11,283 nt of DNA from Clostridium sp. (GTDB lineage Bacteria > Bacillota > Clostridia > Lachnospirales > Lachnospiraceae): the NCBI GenBank assembly GCA_023664325.1, contig JAMPFS010000074.1:1-11283 (forward strand). The letters are read 5' to 3'. Both the position numbers and the translations under genes were made by a program. Shown here in pieces: positions 4,954 to 10,944 of this stretch (positions within the stretch are counted from its first letter, which is position 1; each line of letters opens with the position of its first letter). The notes beneath the pieces were generated by a model, which had not been told where the DNA came from, made no database searches, and was given only the letters and a program-made list of their open reading frames with translations.

Positions 4954-7932
4954 TTAATCCATCTCTTCCCATATCCAGCCGTCATTGGATTTATTGGAAC
5001 CGCCACCACCACCGGATGCCGGCTTCCCGCTGCTTTGCGGTTTGGGTCCCAGACTGACTGTGATTGTAATTTTACTTCCCTTTTCTACCTGCGTATTTTC
5101 CGCAATATCCTGTGAACTCACGATACCAGCTGTAAATTGGCTATATTCCTGTAGAATCGTAATTTTTTTCTCTTTATATCCGGCTTCTATCAGCTTTTGA
5201 ACTGCATCCTCCTGAAACATGCCTACTACATTCGGTACGCTAAAGGTCTCTACCCCCATACTGATTTTCAAGACAATCTGGGTTGCCGCATCCACTGGCG
5301 TTTCCGGCTCCACGCTTTGTTCTGCCACCTGCCCTGCCGCAATATCCTTATTATATTCCTCTTCGCATACGACCGGAATGCCCTGCTGGGCAAGGATATT
5401 TTCCGCTTCTTCTTTGGTCTTTCCACGCAAATCCGGCATTGCAAGCCCTCCCTGGCTGATGCACAATACAACATCTGCGCCTTTTTGGATTTCTTCTCCC
5501 GCTGCCGGTTCCTGTCCACATACGCTTTCCGGTGCCACGGTCAGACTGTAGGTCGGCCGCACTGCAACCATCAAACCCAGGTGCATTTCATCTAAAACAT
5601 CTGCCGCTTCCTTCAATGTCTTATTCGATAAATCCGGCATTTCCATCCGCTTTGGCCCGTCACTGACAACCACTGTCTGCCTGCTGTTTTTCCATGCCAA
5701 ACGCCCGCCTTTTTTCTTCTGGGACAAAATACTTCCCTGCACTGCCTGATCCGAAAACTGATATTCCGTATCCCCAAGCTGCATTCCCGCCTGTTCAAAT
5801 GCTTTCTTCGCTTCCTCTACAGTCATTCCAGTCACGTCCGGCACACGCTTTGTCTGCGATATGCACAAAATGCCAACAACAATTGCAAAACAGGCAAAAA
5901 TGATAATAAACTTTTTCTTATCCGAAGACTTCTTGGGAGCAGCACTATATACCGGCTGTTTCTTTGCCGCCGGTGCCACATATGGATTGCTTTCTGTTTT
6001 TAACGCACCTGTCTGAATCGGCTCTAAATCTTTAAAATCATCAAAATTATCCTGAACTTTTACTTCTTCCCGGGATGAATTTACCGGGAAACTTCCTACT
6101 GCATTTTCCGAACGGAGTTTTATTTTCGGACTTGTGGCAGAATTGATCTTCTGTTCGCCAGAATGCAGATGCATCGTCCGTTCCAAATCATTCGCCCGAT
6201 TCTCCTTTTCAGCTTCCAGCCGTTTTCTGGCTTCTGTCGCCTTTTGTCTTGCCTCCGCCTCTGCTCTTTTTTTCTCAGCTTCTTCCGCTGTCTTGCGGGC
6301 TTCCTCTTCCTGCCGTTTTCTCTCCTCTTCTGCTTTCTTGCGGGCTTCCTCTTCCTGCCGTTTTCTTTCTTCTTCCGCTTTCCGGCGGGCTTCCTCTTCC
6401 GCTCGTTTCCTCTCTTCTTTCTCTGCTTTTCGACGGGCTTCTTCTGCCTGTCTTCTCTCCTCTTCTGCTTTCTGGCGGGTTTCCTCTTCCTGTCGTCTTC
6501 TCTCTTCTTCCTCGGCTTTCCGCCGGGCTTCCTCTTCCTGCCGTTTTCTCTCTTCTTCCTCCGCTTTCCGGCGGGCTTCCTCTTCCTGCCGCTTTCTTTC
6601 CTCTTCTTCCGCTTTTCGGCGGGCTTCCTCTTCTGCCCGTCTTCTCTCCTCTTCTTCTGCTTTCTGACGGGCTTCCTCCTCAAGACGTTTCCTTTCTTCC
6701 TCCTCCGCTTTCCGACGTGCCTCTTCCTCTAGCCGTTTCCTTTCCTCTTCCTCCGCTTTTCGGCGAGCTTCTTCTTCCTGCCGCTTCCTCTCCTCTTCTT
6801 CCGCTTTTCGGCGAGCTTCCTCTTCCTGCCGCTTCCTTTCCTCTTCCTCCGCTTTTCGGCGGGCTTCCTCTTCTAACCGTTTCCTCTCTTCTTCCGCTCT
6901 CCGCTGCGCTTCTTCTTTAACAAGAATACTACGTCCTTTAGAACCTCCAACTGTTCCCGTTTTTTCAAACTGACTGTTTCCATTTACGATTTCCTCTATT
7001 AAAATACTATCGTCTAAATCCTCTTCCAACAAAGCTTCCAATACTTTCCGCATCTCATGGGGCTTCTGATATCGGTCTTTCGCCTGAAAACTGCAGGCCT
7101 TTTGAATTACTTCCGCAAACTTCTGTGAAGCATTACACGGCTTCGGAATCGGTTCCCCTGTCAGGCGTTTCTGCAGTGCAGCTTCTTTATCCTTAAAGCG
7201 AATCGGCGCCGGATAAGGCGGCAGAAAAGGAGTCCGGTTATTATTCATCAACCGGAACAACACAATTCCCAGAGAATAAATATCCACTGTCGTATCATAC
7301 TGCTCGCCACGGTATACTTCGGGAGCCATGTACACCTGGGTTCCTTTTTTCGATACCGCCATCTCGCTTCTTCCCATAACCTTGGATATGCCAAAATCCC
7401 CCAGCTTATAATTATGGGCATCCGAAATAAAGATATTTTCCGGTTTGATATCCCTGTGTATAACCTTAAATTTTTGACAGGTTTCCAGTCCCCGGCAAAT
7501 ATCAATTCCCAATTGGATTACATCCTTTTGCGTAAGGGAATTTTCTTTGGTATATGCCACCAACGGTTTTAGCAGTTCCATACGGATATAGATTGTCCAC
7601 TGCATTCCGTCAGCCGTCATTGCCACATGATGATCTTCATAGGAAACAATATGGCTGTCCCCTTTCATGCGCTCCATTAAATCGCATTCCCCGATAATAT
7701 CATCCACAAGGCTTCTGTAATACTCGGTTACATTTTCCTCTGTCATCCCCTCATCCATTATGTCCATATAATCAGACTGGTTTTTCGGAATGGAAATCAC
7801 CTTGGCTGCCGCCTTGTATGTACGTCCAAACTCCTCCCGCTCAATTTCATATACCGTACCAAAGCTGCCTTCCCCGATAATCTTCTTGATTTTCCAGTTG
7901 TGAAATATTGTATCGTTTTCCTGTAATCGCAT
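4954..7932 (-). CDS. pknB: PASTA-domain Ser/Thr protein kinase with long charged-helix linker
   Basis: This is a 992-residue PknB/PrkC-type membrane kinase. Kinase domain about 12-303: glycine loop GEGSFG 20-25, Lys44, likely helix-C Glu82, HRDIKPEN 159-166 (base Asp161), DFG 179-181, APE 203-205; all key residues are present. Residues 342-575 are 15 tandem units of about 16 residues (consensus ARRKAEEEERKRQEEE). A linker with NDLERTMHLH (581-590) follows, then one membrane helix at about 674-692. Outside are four PASTA domains (about 697-760, 763-828, 830-893, 897-962), which in this family bind muropeptides or lipid II, and a Gly-rich tail ending GWIWEEMD. It is longer than typical PknB/PrkC because of the repeat. 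AGAGGGG lies 7 nt before the ATG. It is the first gene of a kinase-phosphatase-kinase-exported protein run with 12-40 nt gaps. The symbol denotes family, not proven orthology. Confidence 0.95.
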   Translation of the reverse strand: MRLQENDTIFHNWKIKKIIGEGSFGTVYEIEREEFGRTYKAAAKVISIPKNQSDYMDIMDEGMTEENVTEYYRSLVDDIIGECDLMERMKGDSHIVSYEDHHVAMTADGMQWTIYIRMELLKPLVAYTKENSLTQKDVIQLGIDICRGLETCQKFKVIHRDIKPENIFISDAHNYKLGDFGISKVMGRSEMAVSKKGTQVYMAPEVYRGEQYDTTVDIYSLGIVLFRLMNNNRTPFLPPYPAPIRFKDKEAALQKRLTGEPIPKPCNASQKFAEVIQKACSFQAKDRYQKPHEMRKVLEALLEEDLDDSILIEEIVNGNSQFEKTGTVGGSKGRSILVKEEAQRRAEEERKRLEEEARRKAEEEERKRQEEEARRKAEEEERKRQEEEARRKAEEEERKRLEEEARRKAEEEERKRLEEEARQKAEEEERRRAEEEARRKAEEEERKRQEEEARRKAEEEERKRQEEEARRKAEEEERRRQEEETRQKAEEERRQAEEARRKAEKEERKRAEEEARRKAEEERKRQEEEARKKAEEERKRQEEEARKTAEEAEKKRAEAEARQKATEARKRLEAEKENRANDLERTMHLHSGEQKINSATSPKIKLRSENAVGSFPVNSSREEVKVQDNFDDFKDLEPIQTGALKTESNPYVAPAAKKQPVYSAAPKKSSDKKKFIIIFACFAIVVGILCISQTKRVPDVTGMTVEEAKKAFEQAGMQLGDTEYQFSDQAVQGSILSQKKKGGRLAWKNSRQTVVVSDGPKRMEMPDLSNKTLKEAADVLDEMHLGLMVAVRPTYSLTVAPESVCGQEPAAGEEIQKGADVVLCISQGGLAMPDLRGKTKEEAENILAQQGIPVVCEEEYNKDIAAGQVAEQSVEPETPVDAATQIVLKISMGVETFSVPNVVGMFQEDAVQKLIEAGYKEKKITILQEYSQFTAGIVSSQDIAENTQVEKGSKITITVSLGPKPQSSGKPASGGGGGSNKSNDGWIWEEMD
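6208..6909 (-). repeat. Tandem ~48-bp in-frame repeat encoding a charged helix
   Basis: Fifteen consecutive units encode residues 342-575 of the PASTA kinase. Eleven... most units are 16 codons; a minority are 15 and one (residues 485-498) is 14. All length differences are whole codons, so the frame is kept. Units differ by silent changes as well as by Q/L/A at position 13. The protein pattern alternates blocks of four largely basic and four acidic residues, giving i to i+4 Glu-Arg/Lys pairing along the whole length. Copy number may vary between strains through recombination or slippage. Confidence 0.9.
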
Positions 7933-8017
7933 TTTATTGCCCCTCTGTATCTATAGTATCTATCATTAAAGCATACTGTTTTGCTCTATTTTCTATATTC
8001 GTGTTCTCATTATATCA
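7933..8017 (-). promoter_or_regulatory. Candidate promoter and leader of the kinase operon
   Basis: On the minus strand TGATATAAT (8009-8017) is a perfect extended -10 (TG-N-TATAAT), about 76 nt upstream of the kinase ATG. No good -35 is visible, as is common for extended -10 promoters. The 13-bp palindrome ATCAAT-G-ATTGAT (8014-8026) overlaps it and could be an operator. Start-site position is inferred. Confidence 0.45.
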
Positions 8018-8056
8018 ATGATTGATTTTATAATATCGTCCACAATAACCGGACTT

Positions 8057-8083
8057 AGGGCAATGCCGGAATGGCATTGCCCT
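8057..8083 (-). terminator. Hairpin between the WXG100 pair and the kinase operon
   Basis: An 11-bp perfect stem (8057-8067 with 8073-8083, GGGCAATGCC arms) with a 5-nt loop begins 20 nt after the stop of the last WXG100 gene. The minus-strand exit reads AAGTCCGG, with no U-run, so it is not a textbook intrinsic terminator. It may instead end or stabilise the WXG100 transcript and give partial read-through into the kinase genes. Confidence 0.5.
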
Positions 8084-8103
8084 TGTGTTGCTCTTTTGTT
8101 CCC

Positions 8104-8409
8104 CTATTGGAAGCTACTCGCATTTGAATTAATTGTACTTTCTGTTTCTTGATATGATGTAACCGTATCATCCAGGAATTTCGCATATGCTTCAATCACC
8201 TTGGAATATTCATCAAACTGTGTCTGCATGCCATTAATTTTTGCCTGAATCGTATCTGAACTGTCACTTTGCCATTTTGTCTTTAAGTTATTAATTTCTG
8301 CCTTGATATTTGCAAGGTCTGCACCTAAGGTTGTATTTAATGTACGAAGTGTATTCGCAGTTGCAGATACCTCATTTAACGAAATACTAATTCCTTCTAC
8401 TGCTGCCAT
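8104..8409 (-). CDS. WXG100-family protein with intact YxxxE export motif
   Basis: This 101-residue, all-helical protein lacks a signal peptide or membrane segment. It has the WXG100 (ESAT-6-like) hairpin layout: helix one, a turn at residues 45-50 with Trp46 (KWQSDS, so WQS rather than WXG), helix two, then Tyr86-Gln-Glu-Thr-Glu90, a canonical YxxxE motif used for type VII secretion. The Trp-to-Tyr spacing is 40 residues. The gene follows the preceding WXG100 gene by 12 nt; its GGAGGAG ribosome binding site overlaps that gene's TAG stop. This pairing suggests a heterodimer in which this partner supplies the C-terminal export signal and the other the WXG turn. It is a likely secreted substrate or co-substrate of a T7SSb machine not encoded here. 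Confidence 0.88.
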   Translation of the reverse strand: MAAVEGISISLNEVSATANTLRTLNTTLGADLANIKAEINNLKTKWQSDSSDTIQAKINGMQTQFDEYSKVIEAYAKFLDDTVTSYQETESTINSNASSFQ

Positions 8410-8421
8410 AATCTTCTCCTC

Positions 8422-8724
8422 CTAGTTTGTTAATTTTGCCGCCGCTGCACCTACAGCCTCCTGCGTTGACCGATAGTTGGTTGCACTATTTTTAAGGAAC
8501 TCTGAATACTGTGTCATCAAATTATGCATTTTCATAAAATCATCTTCAAAGCCCTTAATCTGAGTTGTGTAAGCAACATTATCTGCACCGCTCCACCTCT
8601 CAGACATTGCCTCTACCTCCGTAAATAATTGTGTGTAGGTTTTCTTATAATCAGCCGCATATTCATCAATCTTTGTTGCCGCTGTATCCAGCTTTGCCGG
8701 ATCTACCACGATTTTGTTTCCCAT
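8422..8724 (-). CDS. WXG100-family protein with canonical WSG turn
   Basis: This 100-residue WXG100 (Esx-like) protein has two predicted helices joined by a turn with Trp44-Ser-Gly46 (ERWSGADN), the canonical WXG. At the usual position 40 residues later the export motif reads Tyr84-Arg-Ser-Thr-Gln88, so the acidic residue of YxxxD/E is replaced by Gln, with Glu one place on. The C-terminus is an Ala-rich tail. There is no signal peptide. AAAGGAG lies 10 nt before the ATG and is strong, in line with the high expression typical of Esx proteins. The 122-nt spacer upstream suggests its own promoter. It probably pairs with the product of the next gene, whose defects are complementary. Confidence 0.9.
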   Translation of the reverse strand: MGNKIVVDPAKLDTAATKIDEYAADYKKTYTQLFTEVEAMSERWSGADNVAYTTQIKGFEDDFMKMHNLMTQYSEFLKNSATNYRSTQEAVGAAAAKLTN

Positions 8725-8758
8725 GTTTCTTTTCTCCTTTCATATGTACTAGATGTTT

Positions 8759-8796
8759 GGAAATTTTCCTTTATATTTAAATCGTTTGATTTAAAT
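8759..8796. promoter_or_regulatory. Palindromes upstream of the WXG100 pair
   Basis: ATTTAAATC (8775-8783) and GATTTAAAT (8788-8796) are exact inverted arms with a 4-nt spacer. Next to them GGAAATTTTCC (8759-8769) is a second palindrome. They lie in the 122-nt spacer between the peptidase-effector gene and the WXG100 pair. On the minus strand TATAAA follows the first palindrome directly, so an operator in a promoter region is the simplest reading; a weak AT-only terminator is the alternative. Confidence 0.35.
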
Positions 8797-8846
8797 ACTA
8801 CTTTACATATCTTTTAATACATTACAATCTTTTATATCTGCTACAA

Positions 8847-10097
8847 TCACACCTTTGCCACAGAACTTACTGTATAATATTGCGTTGCCAGAGTAACGTC
8901 ACCCCTATATGAAGATTCGCTGAGAGGAATTCTTTTAACTCCATACTGATCTGCTGGATCAGCACAATAGAAAGTATCTGTTTCTTCATCATAGTCAGTC
9001 AAAATTATTGCATGCGGCCATTTAGGACCCAGAACCGCAGACCCCCAAATAACAACGCCCTCTTCATGGTTTTTTAATTCATTGATCAGTATCTCTTTAC
9101 GCTTAGCCTGCGGAAATTCATTATCACTATGTACATCTACATGGTACGTATTATATCCATCATTATAATCATAATGAAACTTAGGACTTTTCGTAGCTCC
9201 TGGACCAGTTATTTGAGAACGAATACTGTTTTGGTCAATACTATTCCAATTTTCATCGTCCTCCAAAAAGGCTTTCCTTTTCAATAGCATGGCTTGTGCT
9301 GTAACATTACAATCGCCACTTACATGATTCTGTTTCAGATATACATCGGCATCATTGACAGGCATATATTGCTTTGCTTTTGGCCATCCACCATTAATCA
9401 CCTGCTGATTGTATTTTTCATACTTCCTTTGAATTTCAGCATCAACTTCCCCTGAACTTTTTCCACCTAATAAAGTGCAATTGGTCGCCTTTACTAAATT
9501 TGATTCTACCGTTTCATATAATCTTGCAATCTCTTTCAATGCACTTACAATATTAGAATTATCACTTGCTAATTTGACAATCCTTTTATTAATTGCTGAA
9601 AGAGAATACCGAGAACTTCCAGACCATTTACTGAGAATCAACTCATCAATCTTACTATTAATTGCATTTGTATTCACTTGAATATTCTCCAACTGCTTAC
9701 TATAACCTGATAATTCTGTAATACACCTCTGAATTCCCGCCGTATCAATTTTTATACGATTCTTCTTGGCACCGACAATTCCGCCATTAATAGATTTTAC
9801 TTTTAGTTTCTTCCCTGGTATAATGGCTTTAACCAACTTATCTAAAAGATCAATCTGTGTCAGCCACTTAATCGAATTCACCGAAAACGTACTATAGTCA
9901 TAGGCAATATCAGCTGCCATATCCACACAATTTGCAATTGCGGATAAGATAAGTTGTTGATCCTTATTAGTTTCCCAATATGACTGCAAATCAATTGATA
10001 TCCGATTCAATGAATTAGCATATGATTCCAGAAATGAAATTTGTTCATCTGATTGTTTTATAACATTAATCTGTTCTTCGTAATTTTTTAATCCCAT
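8847..10097 (-). CDS. Candidate T7SS effector: WXG-like modules plus C39-like cysteine peptidase domain
   Basis: This is a 416-residue protein with no signal peptide. Residues 1-75 form a helical segment with Trp41 at a possible hairpin turn. Residues about 116-208 form a clear WXG100-like module with Trp158-Ser-Gly160 and Tyr194-Glu-Thr-Val-Glu198 (YxxxE), between them the two export signals of the system. Residues about 240-416 look like a papain-fold, C39-type peptidase: Gln256 before SGDCNVTAQA with candidate nucleophile Cys263, PHAIILTDYD with His362, and YCADP with Asp380, the usual Cys-His-Asp order. It is encoded 20 nt after two small WXG-like genes, the arrangement of LXG-type effectors and their partner proteins. 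I infer export by type VII secretion and proteolytic or related activity on a competitor or on the cell's own surface. No immunity gene is evident. Base composition is AT-rich compared with the kinase genes. Substrate unknown; a housekeeping peptidase is less likely given the WXG modules. Confidence 0.75.
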   Translation of the reverse strand: MGLKNYEEQINVIKQSDEQISFLESYANSLNRISIDLQSYWETNKDQQLILSAIANCVDMAADIAYDYSTFSVNSIKWLTQIDLLDKLVKAIIPGKKLKVKSINGGIVGAKKNRIKIDTAGIQRCITELSGYSKQLENIQVNTNAINSKIDELILSKWSGSSRYSLSAINKRIVKLASDNSNIVSALKEIARLYETVESNLVKATNCTLLGGKSSGEVDAEIQRKYEKYNQQVINGGWPKAKQYMPVNDADVYLKQNHVSGDCNVTAQAMLLKRKAFLEDDENWNSIDQNSIRSQITGPGATKSPKFHYDYNDGYNTYHVDVHSDNEFPQAKRKEILINELKNHEEGVVIWGSAVLGPKWPHAIILTDYDEETDTFYCADPADQYGVKRIPLSESSYRGDVTLATQYYTVSSVAKV

Positions 10098-10117
10098 TCC
10101 TCATCCTCGCTCTCTCT

Positions 10118-10414
10118 TTACAATTTTGCATTCTCAATTGCATAATCCAATGCCTCACTATATGCATCTTTTGCTGTTTTTAAAAAAGCTATTGTTTTTT
10201 GTATAGAATCACAATATTGTTCCAAATCCTTTAGATAATCAGTCAAATTATTAATATATTTGTAACTTTCTTTATTTTTCCATGCATCTCCTATCTTGTA
10301 TAAATTATCTGTATACAACTCTTTTATATAAGTTTGGCAACTATCTAAATGATCTGAAAGACGATTTGCTACTTTTTCTAATTCTTTTAATTGAACATCT
10401 ATCTGTTGTTCCAT
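10118..10414 (-). CDS. Small WXG100-like helical protein, probable effector partner
   Basis: This 98-residue helical protein has WXG100 geometry but degenerate signals. Trp45 lies in AWKNKES (WKN instead of WXG), and 40 residues on is Tyr85-Ser-Glu-Ala-Leu89, with Leu where YxxxD/E needs an acid. Cys26 and Cys68 are unusual for this family. There is no signal peptide. The gene sits 15 nt after the previous WXG-like gene and 20 nt before the peptidase-effector gene, so it is probably translated from the same transcript. Its only Shine-Dalgarno candidate is a G-run (GGGGG) about 11 nt before the ATG. Position and size match the small helical partner proteins of LXG effectors in T7SSb systems, which bind the effector's N-terminal helices before export. 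Confidence 0.78.
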   Translation of the reverse strand: MEQQIDVQLKELEKVANRLSDHLDSCQTYIKELYTDNLYKIGDAWKNKESYKYINNLTDYLKDLEQYCDSIQKTIAFLKTAKDAYSEALDYAIENAKL

Positions 10415-10429
10415 ATATCTATCTGCCCC

Positions 10430-10735
10430 CTATTTAAAGTAACTCTCTGCATTTTGCTGAATTTGTTTTTCTACAGTTCTATGTTCACCTGCTACCATAT
10501 TAAGAAATAGTGCATATGCTTTTAGATCATGACAAAACTTTCCATTGCTATCGTCAAATTCTTCTGCACGATTTACGTATAATTCTCCTGCAGGATCTTT
10601 CCATATATTTCGCACAGAGTGAATTTCAACTTTTATGGCTTCAAATTCTGTCTTAAGACATTCTTCTAATCGATTTATATTGTCTGCAATATCTTCTAAA
10701 AGCTTTACATCAATATCAATCCCTTCAACTGCCAT
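10430..10735 (-). CDS. Small WXG100-like helical protein, first gene of the effector operon
   Basis: This 101-residue helical protein has WXG100 proportions. Trp45 is in IWKDPAGE (WKD, with a Gly five residues on), and 40 residues later is His85-Arg-Thr-Val-Glu89, a YxxxE motif with His replacing Tyr. The N-terminal residues AVEGIDID resemble those of the 101-residue protein encoded at 8104-8409 (AVEGISIS), suggesting common descent. There is no signal peptide. AAAGGA lies 9 nt upstream of the ATG. It appears to lead a three-gene transcript with the second small helical protein and the peptidase-domain effector, and probably acts as an effector partner for type VII export. Confidence 0.8.
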   Translation of the reverse strand: MAVEGIDIDVKLLEDIADNINRLEECLKTEFEAIKVEIHSVRNIWKDPAGELYVNRAEEFDDSNGKFCHDLKAYALFLNMVAGEHRTVEKQIQQNAESYFK

Positions 10736-10784
10736 ACCCTCACATCCTTTCTATACCGTACATTTTTATATTTTCCCTTTGCTC

Positions 10785-10815
10785 TTTATATCTGTATTCT
10801 ACCCTCTTTCATCAA
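10785..10815 (-). promoter_or_regulatory. Weak candidate promoter of the effector operon
   Basis: On the minus strand TTGATG (10810-10815) and TATAAA (10785-10790) are separated by 19 nt, about 50 nt upstream of the first ATG. The spacing is longer than ideal and other pairings (for example TAGAAT at 10796-10801) are possible. Confidence 0.25.
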
Positions 10816-10823
10816 AAAAGGCA

Positions 10824-10862
10824 GAAAATGTAAATTTTGACCATGAAAATGTAAATTTTGAC
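10824..10862. repeat. Two 18-bp direct repeats with 21-bp period
   Basis: GAAAATGTAAATTTTGAC occurs exactly at 10824-10841 and 10845-10862, start to start 21 bp, or two helical turns. Each copy contains an AAAAT...ATTTT near-palindrome. They lie about 90-130 bp upstream of the first gene of the effector operon. They may be tandem regulator sites, or a left-over end of an IS21-type element, whose termini often carry short repeated blocks and end in CA as this one does. Confidence 0.5.
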
Positions 10863-10904
10863 AACCATTAAATAATTTGTACTTTCATCACCAAAGAAGT
10901 ACTA

Positions 10905-10938
10905 AAAAGAGTTATCGTTCCAATCACGAAACTCTTTT
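10905..10938 (-). terminator. Intrinsic-terminator-like hairpin upstream of the effector operon
   Basis: AAAAGAGTT (10905-10913) pairs with AACTCTTTT (10930-10938), extended inward by CGT/ACG (10916-10918 with 10926-10928). On the minus strand the 3' arm runs into CTTTTTAG, giving a U-run. It follows the stop of the gene remnant at 10945 and would insulate the effector operon from upstream transcription. Confidence 0.5.
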
Positions 10939-10944
10939 GATGAA

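Noticed and set aside
5219..5595. Plus-strand frames opposite the PASTA region.
   Set aside because: They are antisense to four recognisable PASTA domains and lack ribosome binding sites or recognisable features.
6208..6909. Possible CRISPR array.
   Set aside because: The repeats are contiguous with no unique spacers, are in frame and encode protein.
6120..6920. Long open frames on both strands across the repeat tract (for example minus 6120-6683 and plus 6134-6667, 6163-6732, 6249-6920).
   Set aside because: They are by-products of the 48-bp repeat, which keeps several frames open; their products are monotonous Arg/Lys- or Ser/Leu/Phe-rich and overlap the well-supported kinase gene.
8629..8817. 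Plus-strand 62-codon frame across the start of the WXG100 gene and its upstream spacer.
   Set aside because: It overlaps the WXG100 coding start and regulatory palindromes, has no Shine-Dalgarno and no recognisable product.
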